Of a stretch of DNA of 64,000 bases, positions 17,097 through 26,415 are shown piece by piece. The notes beneath the pieces were generated by a model. The model saw nothing but the letters and a program-made list of their open reading frames with translations. It was not told the DNA's origin and made no database searches. Origin of the DNA: Protula sp. h YS-2021 (Eukaryota; Annelida; Polychaeta; Sabellida; Serpulidae); the NCBI GenBank assembly GCA_949752745.1, contig OX457027.1, forward strand, positions 82,081,214 to 82,145,213, written 5' to 3'. Position 1 is the first letter of the stretch. The number at the start of each line of letters is the position of its first letter. The position numbers and the translations under genes were made by a program.

Positions 17097-17426
17097 TTAT
17101 ATCTTTAAAGTTACCTGATAAAGCTGCTCGGTTTCCTCTTCTTGTAGTTCACAACAATCTCTCAAATGATCAACTACGGTGAAATATACTTCAACATCAG
17201 TACGAGCAGAATAAAGTGCAGAATCAAAGTCAAAGTCAGGATCTTCTTCTATTCCAATTTTATGACATTCTCCAAGAAATCTTGAATGCAGTTCAATCAC
17301 ATCAAGACTATGATGTACAACATCCAAAAAAGCATCCAAATGATAAAGTTGATAGTCTGGAGTGCCACAGCAAGCAAGTTTAGCAATCATCAAGTCAATA
17401 TAAGCATTTTTAAAACATGCGTCCAT
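17097..17426 (-). CDS. Acidic helical accessory protein, paralogue of 19077-19343
   Basis: The 109-residue protein starts at ATG 17426. It is acidic and probably all-helical, with Cys and His residues spread along it. SRFLGECHKIGIEEDPDFDFDSALYSA aligns with RSFLRECEDLHLPLTYDIDSAFINA of the gene at 19077-19343: shared F-L-x-E-C, then D-x-D-S-A. I do not recognise a family. The two copies bracket the duplicated PC4-like/zinc-ribbon genes. Function is unknown. Confidence 0.5.
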   Translation of the reverse strand: MDACFKNAYIDLMIAKLACCGTPDYQLYHLDAFLDVVHHSLDVIELHSRFLGECHKIGIEEDPDFDFDSALYSARTDVEVYFTVVDHLRDCCELQEEETEQLYQVTLKI

Positions 17427-17450
17427 CTTGTTTCAGTGTCTTGTGGGCTT

Positions 17451-18080
17451 TTACTTTGCTTCACTGACTTTAAGTACTCCACACTTGCCGCAGAAGTTGT
17501 TTGGTTCACACAACTTGCAATTATACTTGTGGCAGTGGCAATGATAATCCTCCACATATCCACAAGCACCGCAATAGTCACAGGTAAGTCCAAGTTGATT
17601 TTGTACGTTCATGTTCTCCAACTGAACTTCAGCCAGCCTTTTCTTGGATAGCTTTGACACCTTCATCCGACCATCCTTTCGCAGCTTGATAGGATTTATG
17701 ACATGACATTCCGTACATGGTAATAAGACTGAGTTAATGTTATCCATCTCCTAAAGCAATGTCTCACATTCACCATGATCCATGTTGATGTACTTCGTAT
17801 ATCCTAGTCCGTGAACCAGCGATGTATGTGCAAAAGTTATATAACGCATGCCCAAGATTGAAATGACTTCCAGCCACTTATTTTGCGTTAAGTATAGTTT
17901 GAAGCCAATGGTGCGTAAATCTCTAAATCTCTCACACACAATCTTCCACGAAGATGGTGATAAAGCAACCCAGCTCTCTCCACGTTTGATTCGTAGAAAT
18001 TGTCCAAATTTTCCATGTTGCACAGTAACAGTTATGTTTGCACTAATTTTAAAGCTGCTTGTCTTCTTCTTCTTCTCCAT
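17451..18080 (-). pseudogene. PC4-like/zinc-ribbon protein, copy 1, one nonsense codon
   Basis: ATG 18080 opens a frame that matches copy 2 (18199-18837) over its whole length. TAG at 17751-17753 replaces the CAG (Gln) found in copy 2 at LLQEMDN. After the stop an ATG (17747) restarts the frame. The first part has two strand-Trp-helix units of the PC4-like type (SPSSWKIVCERF and WLEVISILGMRYITF). The C-terminal part has paired cysteines (CTEC, CDYCGACGY, CHCHKYNCKLC, FCGKCGVL), enough for two or three zinc sites. The zinc-rich end is nearly identical to copy 2, so the duplication is recent or the copies convert. Confidence 0.7.
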
Positions 18081-18108
18081 GGTTATACAATGAAATGAAA
18101 ACTTCACT

Positions 18109-18117
18109 CCTTTTATG
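18109..18117 (-). promoter_or_regulatory. TATA-like box of PC4-like/zinc-ribbon copy 1
   Basis: CATAAAAGGAGTGAAG lies about 30 bp before ATG 18080. Copy 2 and the gene at 19343 have TATAAAAGG here, so this box has a T-to-C change at its first base. Confidence 0.45.
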
Positions 18118-18198
18118 TCTAACTATCTACCCAAACATATTACAAAGTTTTGAATTCACTTCAACTCATTCATCGTGGAATCGAACAAGTTCTAGCTT

Positions 18199-18837
18199 CT
18201 ACTTTGCTTCACAGACTTTAAGTACTCCACACTTGCCGCAGAAGTTGTTTGGTTCACACAACTTACAATTATACTTGTGGCAGTGGCAATGATAATCCTC
18301 CATATATCCACAAGCACCGCAATAGTCGCAGGTAAGTCCAAGTTGATTTTGCACGTTCATGTTCTCCAACTGAACTTCAGCCAGCCTTTTCTTGGATAGC
18401 TTTGACACCTTCATCCGACCATCCTTTTGCAGCTTGATGATCGTTTTCTTGTCATGACATTCCTCACATGGTGATAGGGCTGAGTTGATGTTGTCCATCT
18501 CCTGAAGCAGTGTCTCCCATTCACCATCATTCATGTTGATGTGATGTGTGTATTCTTTCCCTTCAAACCGTGACGTGCGCACAAAACTCACATAGCGCAT
18601 ATCCAAGTATGAAATGATTTCAAGCCACTTCGTTTGCGTTAAGTACAGTTTGAAGCCAATGTCGCGTAAATTTTTCAAGCTCTGGCACACAATCTTCCAC
18701 AAAGATGGTGAATAAGCACACCATCTCTCTCCACGTGTGATGCGTAGAAATGGCCAATATTCTCCATGCTCCACAGTAATGGTTAAGTTAGCACTAATTT
18801 TAAAGCTGCTGCTGCTGCTGCTTGTCTTGTTCTCCAT
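18199..18837 (-). CDS. PC4-like/zinc-ribbon protein, copy 2 (intact)
   Basis: ATG 18837 gives 212 residues; the frame is open further upstream but has no ATG there. After a Ser-rich start come two PC4-like units: LTITVEHGEYWPFLRITRG with AYSPSLWKIVCQSL, and WLEIISYLDMRYVSFVRTS with HINMNDGEWETLLQEM. A short Lys-rich hinge (MKVSKLSKKRLAEVQ) leads to a Cys-rich end with CDYCGACGY, CHCHKYNCKLC and FCGKCGVL, typical of zinc binding. I infer a nucleic-acid-binding protein. It is an intact duplicate of 17451-18080 and shares its domain type with the left-arm genes at 8.3-9.7 kb. Confidence 0.7.
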   Translation of the reverse strand: MENKTSSSSSSFKISANLTITVEHGEYWPFLRITRGERWCAYSPSLWKIVCQSLKNLRDIGFKLYLTQTKWLEIISYLDMRYVSFVRTSRFEGKEYTHHINMNDGEWETLLQEMDNINSALSPCEECHDKKTIIKLQKDGRMKVSKLSKKRLAEVQLENMNVQNQLGLTCDYCGACGYMEDYHCHCHKYNCKLCEPNNFCGKCGVLKVCEAK

Positions 18838-18914
18838 GGCTGCCACAATGTACTGATGATCCACTCCCTCCAACTGTCTGCTGAGAAATGACTTCACTCT
18901 GCTGAGTCCACTCC

Positions 18915-18922
18915 CTTTTATA
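18915..18922 (-). promoter_or_regulatory. TATA box of PC4-like/zinc-ribbon copy 2
   Basis: GGGTATAAAAGGGAGTGGAC on the - strand, 78 bp before ATG 18837. Confidence 0.5.
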
Positions 18923-19076
18923 CCCAACTGTTTGCTGAGTCAGCTCCCTTGCAAAGTTTTGAGTTCACTTCAACTCGTCCATGGTTGAATCGAACAAGCT
19001 CTGATACATTATTTGGAACATCATCATCATAATGTAAAATGATTCTTGCAGCTACAGCTAACATGAGCTCAACTGC

Positions 19077-19343
19077 CTAAATTGTATTCGCGTTGATAAA
19101 TGCTGAATCAATGTCATAAGTTAACGGTAAATGTAGATCTTCACATTCACGTAGAAACGAGCGGATGAAACGATCTCTTGGAATGGTCTTTCCAACAGCT
19201 TCCCAATGCTGATGTAAGTTCTTCACTTGCAGCATCCAATCCGATTCAAAAGCAGGAAGCTTTGAAAACACGTAGTCAGCATAATTCACTTTGAAGACGT
19301 CATCCATGGTCTCTACACATCTGTGAAGAAGTAATGTTGACAT
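19077..19343 (-). CDS. Acidic helical accessory protein, outermost right-arm gene
   Basis: The 88-residue protein starts at ATG 19343. It is helical, with Trp and aromatic residues (VNYADYVFSKLPAFESDW). The C-terminal half aligns with the gene at 17097-17426 (F-L-R-E-C...D-I-D-S-A-F). Its promoter has a clean TATAAAAGG 25 bp upstream, so it is probably expressed. No family is recognised. Confidence 0.5.
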   Translation of the reverse strand: MSTLLLHRCVETMDDVFKVNYADYVFSKLPAFESDWMLQVKNLHQHWEAVGKTIPRDRFIRSFLRECEDLHLPLTYDIDSAFINANTI

Positions 19344-19366
19344 TGTGAAGTTTTCTCGTCACTCTT

Positions 19367-19375
19367 CCTTTTATA
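19367..19375 (-). promoter_or_regulatory. TATA box of the outermost right-arm gene
   Basis: TATAAAAGGAAGAGTGACG on the - strand, nearly the same as TATAAAAGGAAGAGTGAAACG before POLB at 4505. The two arms thus carry the same promoter type. Confidence 0.55.
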
Positions 19376-19596
19376 AAACTTTGATGGTATATGGTGTGTA
19401 ACTTGTTCAAACTTATTCAATACTCGTTCAAAATTGTTGACTCAGCAGAATGTATCACTAGTTGACTAGTTGACATGTTTCACTCATGCTTTTATGCTAC
19501 TTCCATGTAATCAAAATATTGGTGTGTAACTTGTTCAAACTTGCTCAAAATTGTTAAAATTGCTGACTCAGCAGAATTTTACTTGTGTATATGGTC

Positions 19597-19856
19597 GACC
19601 AAAAAAAAAAAAAAAGTTCAGAATCGTCTGGAACGGATAAATATGCAAAAATCACAATTTCGAGGGGGGGGGGGTCGGTCGACCCAAAAAATGAAAAATG
19701 TTCAGAATCGTCTGAAACGGATAAATATGCAAAAATCACAATTTCGAGGGGGGGGGGGGGGGTCGGTCGACCCAAAAAAAAAAAAAAAATGTTCAGAATC
19801 GTCTGAAACGGATAAATATGCAAAAAATCACAATTTCGAGGGGGGGGGGGGGGGAG
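19597..19856 (+). repeat. Subterminal poly-A/poly-G tandem repeat, about three 80-bp units
   Basis: Each unit is GTCGACC(C)AAAA(n), GTTCAGAATCGTCTG(A/G)AACGG, ATAAATATGCAAAAATCACAA and TTTCGAGGGG(n)TCGG. Runs of up to 16 A and 15 G alternate. It lies just inside the right TIR and is not coding; long open frames here are produced by the homopolymers. Confidence 0.8.
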
Positions 19857-20261
19857 GTCATCACTTTTTAGGGTCTGTTGCCGATTGACTTCGGAAATGA
19901 AAGCTTGACTTCATTGACTTCGACGATCATCGACTGAAACCCTAGGAAGCCGCCACACAGCATGACCTCATTATGACCTCATTATGACCTCATTATGACC
20001 TCATTATGACCTCATTATGACCTCATTATGACCTCATTATGACCTCATTATGACCTCATTATGACGTCATGGATGGCCGCGCCTATCCTAACGCTTATCG
20101 TGACGTCACTTCTGGTCCAGACAGCACTTCCGGTCCAGACAACACTTCCGGTCCAGACAACACTTCCGGTCCAGACAGCACTTCCGGTCCAGACGCTATG
20201 ACGTCACTTCCAGACAGTATGACGTCATCAAGTGTGGTAGAACTCTCCTTTTCACCCTACT
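19857..20261 (-). repeat. Polinton right terminal inverted repeat
   Basis: This is the inverted copy of 2976-3402. It has eight ATTATGACCTC units where the left end has ten, which accounts for the length difference. The 18-bp units, the TGACGTCA sites and the CCCTACT end are conserved. Confidence 0.92.
19962..20068 (-). repeat. 11-bp tandem array of AGGTCA half-sites (right TIR)
   Basis: The partner of the left array: eight ATTATGACCTC units, one partial unit next to the CATGACCTC end, and the variant ATTATGACGTC at the outer end. It has two units fewer than the left, so copy number has drifted since insertion or was unequal at insertion. Confidence 0.85.
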
Positions 20262-20267
20262 GAAAGT
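20262..20267. repeat. Target-site duplication, right (GAAAGT)
   Basis: This is a perfect match to 2970-2975. Identity of both copies suggests that the insertion has not been rearranged. Confidence 0.93.
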
Positions 20268-20325
20268 ACAGTATGAATAACTAAGATCACAGAATTTTAA
20301 CCCATTATTATTCATTATGTTACAG

Positions 20326-20413
20326 AATACTTGGTTTTCATCATCATTGGTATAGCATTGATCATCTGCCTGTCAATTATTGCTGCGGGCGCTGGTTTTC
20401 TCGTCTATAAAAG
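20326..20413 (+). CDS. Host gene exon: transmembrane helix
   Basis: The 88-bp exon has a good acceptor (TTCATTATGTTACAG) and donor (AAAAG|GTCAGTG). In phase 1 it reads YLVFIIIGIALIICLSIIAA followed by GAGFLVYKR: one hydrophobic helix with a basic stop-transfer end. It starts 58 bp after the Polinton's right target duplication. The phase matches the linker exon at 2509-2568, 17.7 kb upstream, and the last exon at 22088. Confidence 0.75.
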
Positions 20414-22087
20414 GTCAGTGAAAACTGAGGGGGGGGGGGGGTGTATATACAGGATCTGCTGGAAATAAACTTACTCTTGATTTAATTTTAAATGAACTTC
20501 TGATATCATTGAATTCATTTAGTTTTACTTAAGTGTCACTCAAACTACTTATAAACTTAATTTGATTTTTTAAAGAAGGAGCATTTTTTATAAGTTCTAA
20601 GAATACTCATTTACCATGGCACAACTATTGTGTCAATGCTGCAAAATCTTATTTTTGTGCAGTTTTGAATGACCTTCGAACGGCCCATCTCAACCCCGAC
20701 TGATATCTTCGCATGTAGCCGCACCTGCTATTGTTTAGGAAAACTATGTGTTTTAAAATTTTCTTTCTTGATATGTGTATTTTGTTCTTTTTGCCTTTTG
20801 GTAAAGGTTTACCTCGTCTTCAATGCAGAGAAATCATTGCCTTAAATCACTGCTAAACGATTAGCCTTTAATTGCAAGGCCGTGATTTACAACCACGCAG
20901 GAATTGAAGCATTCTTATTGGTGACGGCCTGTAATCTATCACCCCATCACCCATCACTATAAGAGCCATTTCTCAAAAATATTGATCCGATGAGGGCACT
21001 ATTAAAGGCTTAAATTTCCTGGCAAAGGCTACTCAGGAAACACTGTCAGCTTATATCAACTTTGGGTAGACCTCACAACCGACTATGGATAAAAGTTTTT
21101 TTTCGTTGTTTAAAAATCAAAACTACGTCTACCCTCCGACATTCAACAGGCGTCGATTTTCCGACCTGTAATGAACATTGCGCAAAGCTTGCAATTGGAA
21201 ATCGAAATAACTAAATATCCCCGACCTTGTATAGTCGTCAGGAAAGCGACGTTGCATAGACGTCAGAAGAGCGAAGTTGTATATACTTGTTAATCTAAAA
21301 TCGCTCTCAATACAACAGCCACAATCACAGTGTGCTCGTCACTTGCCCCTATCCTTTGGTCATCCGATCACACAGAATACGTATGAAGTCGATTTCCATA
21401 AATATTTTGCAAAAGTAGGTGAGCAGAAACTCGCGCGCTCTTGAAATTCCCGTATTTTACGTCCTCGCTTCGGTGTAATTCAAAGTGACCTGTCATAGGT
21501 ACCGTATCCGATGTGCGATAACACAAAGAGGTTTTTTATTTGTTTTTGTTTTTGTTTGTTTGGTTGCCTTTTTTGTTTTGTTTTGCGTCCGACGTCTTTA
21601 CAACGTCGACTTTCCGATATCTATTCAACATTGCACCAAAGATGTTCATTGATATCGAGGAAAGTTAATTGCGTTTTGGTTTCGGCTAAAAGCGACGTTT
21701 AAACAACATTGCATACCCAACATCTATTCAACGTTGTGTTAAAGACGTTGGTTAGATGTCACTCTATGGTCGCTACCAATCATAACCGAAGTACAACCAG
21801 AGGTAATGCAGTGATTTGGTCGGATCGACGTTACAACCTAAAACCAGACCTCAGAATGTTCACTGGGTACCTACAAAGCCTTTACCGTCCATTTGAAACT
21901 ATTTTTTTCTTGAACAGAATATGAATTATTATTATTATTATTATCATTATTATTATTAATTCTTAATTTTTATGTATTTTTTTTACGAACGGGTCGGCAG
22001 GGCGGGGGGAGGGGGGCGGGAGGGAGGGGTGGTGGTTGGGATGATGGTTATTGTTACATTGTCACACAAATTCGCTCTTAATCGCAG
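20414..22087 (+). other. Last intron of the host gene
   Basis: The stretch contains a poly-G run (20430-20440), a copy of the AACGTT repeat (about 21190-21880), an (ATT)n run near 21926-21960 and a G-rich stretch at 22000-22030. No coding sequence is seen. Confidence 0.55.
21190..21880 (+). repeat. AACGTT/GACGTC-rich dispersed repeat, copy 2
   Basis: It has the same motif order and orientation as 60-575: CAAAGTGACCTGTCAT, a T-rich stretch, GACGTCTTTACAACGTCG, AAAAGCGACGTTTAAACAAC, AACATCTATTCAACGTTG and TTCACTGGG. It lies in the last intron of the host gene. Confidence 0.6.
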
Positions 22088-22415
22088 ACACCGCATGGGG
22101 GACTACACGAAGCCTGAAGAGTATCCAGAACAAAGGAATTGGAGCGACCATCACAAAAAAGACGCCAAAAACACAACACACAGTGCTTATCTCCCTAGAA
22201 ACCATTACGGTCACGTGTCTGATTACCATAGCGACGTGGAGTCGGAAACAACTGAATACCAGCTGCCCAATCACACTCAAAGACCTGACGAGACAAGCAT
22301 GTCACGTGACGATATCAGCGCCTTTCGTCAAAGCATGACGTCATCGAGTACAGGAAACAGTGGCCATGGGAATTACCAAATTAGTGGCTTAGACCGAAAC
22401 GCATTTCACACATAA
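22088..22415 (+). CDS. Host gene last exon: cytoplasmic tail
   Basis: The acceptor CTCTTAATCGCAG ends at 22087. The exon completes the split codon AG|A and reads RHRMGDYTKPEEYPEQRNW and onwards to TAA at 22413-22415, about 108 residues. The tail is hydrophilic, with several Tyr in acidic surroundings (DYTKPEEY, TEYQLPN) and many Ser/Thr, which could be phosphorylated; that is inference. There is no known domain. The frame is open upstream of 22088 also, but phase and acceptor support this start. Confidence 0.7.
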
Positions 22416-22444
22416 CACGGTTTTGTGTAGTTAATGTGACATCA

Positions 22445-22450
22445 AATAAA
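22445..22450 (+). terminator. Polyadenylation signal of the host CUB/sushi gene
   Basis: AATAAA in CATCAAATAAAGAAG, 30 bp past the stop codon. Confidence 0.6.
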
Positions 22451-23780
22451 GAAGTCGTTAGATATTTTTTCAGTTTAAAAATTTTTTTTTTTTAAAATGC
22501 CACGAAAATTGGATGTTAAGCGTACAGTCTTTGTCGTGGTTTATCTGCAGAAGCTCGCCCCGCTTTAGACTGAGAAATCCCAAAGAGCATTTAATTCTTG
22601 GAATGGTCTGAGCCCCTTCTGGGTGTGCTGACATCGAGAATGACTTGTTTACATGGAATATTGTTTAATGTCGCCCAGTTTAGTATGTACAACAACGCGT
22701 AGAACAGCAGTCGAATGTCGTGGATGACAGTTTTTGGTTTGCCGTCAGAGAACGGCAGTTTGCAGGGTTTGAATGGGCCGCGGGCCAGAGGGGCCAGCGG
22801 GCCCAATCAGCTTCTAAGCGATGCGAAACTCGCTGAGTTTTTTCAGTAATTTAGCGCAGGGGGATCGCAGCCTGCCCTTGGTCTCAGCTAAAAAACTCTC
22901 TGGCTGGTCCAAACACACATAGCTGGAGTCAAACCGAAACCATTACGTTGTTTTTTATGGAAGCTGAGGATGATTTTAATGATTACTTGTTCAAAACTTG
23001 AAAAACATTGCGCGATTTATGACAAGTCATGGTGAAAAAGACTGCTATCGTATTTATAAACAGCGCTGTTGAATTTTTAAAATAAATCAATGTTTCAGGA
23101 GACCAACGCGGTTATAGTCATGACCATTGTGATCATCTTTGATTGTTGTGCCGGTTAAAAAAAGCACCCCTCCAACCAATGTATGTAACTTTTTATAAGA
23201 AAACCCCATGGCCCTCGTTTGAAAAGTCTGATATGTAATAGCTGTAAATAAGATGGAACATGTTGTGCAGGCCAGAGCTGTAGTGTGATGTCTTCATATA
23301 GTTCAGTTTGCAGCGCTCCTTAATAAAAATACAAATGTATACCCATAACGCGCTCCTAAAGTCCCCTTGAGTAAAGACTAAAATTGCTTCGATATTTGTT
23401 AAGTCCATCGTTTACTCTGCATGGCCACATTGCAGAAGACACAGGAAACCACACACACATTACGAAGAAGATTTAACTATCTTTCGGCGCCCTCCCACAC
23501 CTCCGACCTTTCTTTCTAAAAAGAAGTCCAAGAAATCGTCTAGTCTAAATTTGGTTTTGTACTTCTATATGTATACATTTAGACCCTTTAAAAAGTTTTA
23601 ATATAAACGTGTTTAAATTAGTGAGAATGTGCATAAATGTTATGGGGTCTAACCAATAGACTTACTCCCCCAATCTTGAGCTAAGCAACGCCTGACGCAT
23701 TTGTAGTGTTCCGTAGTGTCGAAGTTTCCTTACTAGTTAGACACAGAACTTTTATGTCATTTCGAACCTACCAAGTGAGC
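22451..23780. other. Intergenic stretch without recognisable gene
   Basis: Only short chance frames are present. A GC-rich stretch lies at about 22755-22805 (GGGCCGCGGGCCAGAGGGGCC). I see no transposase, exon pattern or tandem repeat. Confidence 0.5.
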
Positions 23781-23789
23781 ATTCCCACG

Positions 23790-24362
23790 TTCGAAAGTTA
23801 AATGCGGGTGTTTATGGAAGTCGAAACCGTGGACAGAAGTCGATTATCTGATGTCTGATCAACGTTTACGTGAAGGCTTCAAATGGAAACTGAAACAACA
23901 TCTGTCTCACGGCGTTATAAAGACGCTGGAAAAATATTTGCCCAGATTCGCCGTCAAGACAATCATAGCGTGGCTCCCCCATCCCCCATTCTTGAATCAT
24001 TCGGTAACGGTGAATGTGTATGCAGTCGATTTCTATGAATATTTTTTCAAAACTAGGCGGGAAGAAACTTGCGCGCTCCTAATATTCTTATAGTTTACGA
24101 CCTTGTTTTGCTTTACGACCATGGGTACCATTTCCGGCGAGCAATAACACAAGGAGGTTGTTTTTTGGTTGTGAGTCAGACTTCTACACAACGTCGATAT
24201 TCCCACTTCTTTTCAACATTTTGGATGTGACCAAAAGCGGCACCCAAATAACGTTACTTATCCGATGTATATTCAACGTTGTGTCAAAGACGTTTATAAG
24301 ACGTTGATCTATGGCCGCCATAAATTACAACGTTGCGAAGACGTAAGAATGTTTACAGGGTA
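23790..24362 (+). repeat. AACGTT/GACGTC-rich dispersed repeat, copy 3
   Basis: It has the same order and orientation as copies 1 and 2: GAAGTCGAAAC, GACGTCTGATCAACG-like start, CTTGCGCGCTC, GGTACCATTTCCGG, a T-rich stretch, CTACACAACGTCGA, TTCAACGTTGTGTC and TTTACAGGG. It is more diverged than copy 2. Confidence 0.55.
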
Positions 24363-26160
24363 GAACAAACAATTTTTGAACATTGTAAGATTAAGCAGAA
24401 GAATACTTGTGCTGATTGGAGGGGGAGGAGGGGAGGGGATATACTCCAAAACATCTTAAAAAGTTACAAGTCTGGTTAAGAGCTGCTGCCACTTTATATA
24501 TGGTTTTAGCAAAAGACAAACACCTGTGGCCAAATACGCTTTCTTTGCAGATCACCCGGTCCCCTCCCTTCCTGACTCCAAATTCTTAAGGGGCATGTGA
24601 AAGGCAAGATTCATAGTAAATGTCACTTTCCATATCACAAGTGAGTTTTCGGTTCATTATGGAAGTTTGTCTTAAATTGATCGTATTCATTTACCCTATG
24701 TGGACACTTCTCCAGCAATATGAAATCAATATTGTATCAATGTTGTTTTTTTTTTTAATTTCGCCAACTTTCAATGCAATCTCTACTAGGCAGATACAGT
24801 AATGGCCTCCGCGAGCTCGTCGAGGACCCGGTAAAACAAGGGCGGTCCTATTTATGGCAATAACTGTGTAATACAGAGGCTGGACACGCCAGCATACAGA
24901 CGACAGCACGCAGACGACAGCATACAGACAACAACATGCAGACAACAACATGCAGACGACAGCATGCAGACGATAACTTCGCCGTTCAAATACCGCCTGA
25001 AAGGATTCTATTGGACAAGAACTATTGGGTTATCGAAGTACAGTGCAGATAGACAAAAACACCCACAAAAGTACCGCAAAGCAATACATAAGCGTTAAAA
25101 AATAAAATACTTAGACCGTTGGCCCGATAATAGAAATATTTATTACTTGGCCCCGAATGAGTGACTGCGGGTCTTTCTTGTGTTTTGCTCGTGTCATATT
25201 GTTATGATTCGCTTTTCACACATGCCAAGCAATATTCAATCAATCAAATCAATCAATCAATCGTTTATTGTCCAAAGTGTGTGGGTTAACAAATAGACTA
25301 GTTTCTTTGTAATAACTTAATAGGATATACAATGTTCAATGACATATTCAATGACATATATAAATTAAACGTTTAAAATATTGCAGTGACATTAGGCCAG
25401 GTCACGGCAGAACAAGGAAGCGGTTGAGGCAAAGATTTATCTGGAATGAAGCCATTGCTTGCAATTAATGTATGACTGGAGGATTGACTTCCGTGATACT
25501 GTTACGGATTCTTATCGAAAGAAAGTGCTAATACAGACTGAAACCATTTCAGTGGAAAACGCACACGGTGTTAGTACCTGAAGATGTTTTAGCACCGGGA
25601 TGCTTTCAGACCATCTGCGGGGAACTTTGTGGCACCGGCACATCACTGAGCCCCGTATCGACAACCGTCGCGCAGGTGAGGCAGTGATATATCAAATGGA
25701 ATTCTCTCTGGGTAAAGCAGTCTTCTTGCCGTCACATATTTCTCAGATATCGCTAACTAGGTGCTCGTATTTTCCCATAAAGAAATCCACACTGGAAAGC
25801 TACAAGGAGAGAAATATGACACTGAGCAACATATCGTAATTGGCAAAACTGAAAAAAAAGTTCTTTTAATGCGAAAACAGCATTTGTGCCGGTTATTCAG
25901 GCTTATCTACAGTGTAGAAGCTACGCAGTTAACCATGCTATTCCTATTATAAGACATTAAAATCTTCTTCAGTTATTAGACCAATTTATTTCTTAAACCA
26001 TTTCGATGTGTTGCTCAATTTGAATGCTTTTTGCCTCGTACTACGGTTAATTTGATCGTAAGGGATCGTCCTCGGTGAATGCACACGCAGGTTATAAGAA
26101 GTTAAGAATTCCTGACATCACAATATTCACAAAGAGTACGAGAGGAGCGGTAGATCCCAG
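24363..26160. other. Intergenic stretch without recognisable gene
   Basis: Apart from the 12-bp minisatellite (24885-24975) and the (AATC)n run near 25236-25262, I see nothing that can be named. Frames such as 25600-25839 have no domain marks. Confidence 0.45.
24885..24975 (+). repeat. Minisatellite of CAGACGACAGCATG type
   Basis: About seven imperfect units of 12-14 bp: GCATACAGACGACA, GCACGCAGACGACA, GCATACAGACAACA, ACATGCAGACAACA and so on. Confidence 0.7.
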
Positions 26161-26164
26161 TAAA

Positions 26165-26415
26165 CTTTTCGTCGATTAAAGGTTTCCACGTCAAACCATT
26201 CGTGATTCGTTCGGGAGCAGAGACCAACGTCTTAACGTTTTTGACGCAACTTTGAAAAGACGTTGGATAAACAACGTTGTTTAGATGTTGCTTTTGATTG
26301 CAACAAAAATCTCACTTTAGCAACGTTAATTCAACGTCTTCAGTGCAACTTTGCATAAATGTCTGAAAATTGACGTTGTATAGACGTCAGTAACAACCAT
26401 GCGGCAACACCGTCA
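26165..26415 (-). repeat. AACGTT/GACGTC-rich dispersed repeat, copy 4 (inverted)
   Basis: Read on the - strand, it has GACGTCTATACAACGTCA, GACATTTATGCAAAGTTG, AAAAGCAACATCTAAACAACG and TTTACTGGG, matching part of copy 1. It is shorter than the other copies. Confidence 0.55.

Larger units (their letters stand above)
2976..20261. mobile_element. Polinton/Maverick element, 17,286 bp, both ends present
   Basis: The element starts AGTAGGGTG and ends CACCCTACT, so it has the 5'-AG...CT-3' ends of Polintons, and it is flanked by identical GAAAGT hexamers (6-bp target duplication). Terminal inverted repeats are about 427 bp (left) and 405 bp (right). It encodes the complete Polinton core: protein-primed DNA polymerase B, retroviral-type integrase with chromodomain, FtsK/HerA-type packaging ATPase, adenain-like protease, and major and minor jelly-roll capsid proteins. 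Left-arm genes are on the + strand and right-arm genes on the - strand, converging near 9.95-10.05 kb. It sits in an intron of the host CUB/sushi gene. POLB and INT have nonsense codons, so the copy is not autonomous as read. Confidence 0.97.

Noticed and set aside
19541..19888. Overlapping Lys/Gly-rich frames in the right subterminal repeat
   Set aside because: These are produced by poly-A and poly-G runs in tandem units.
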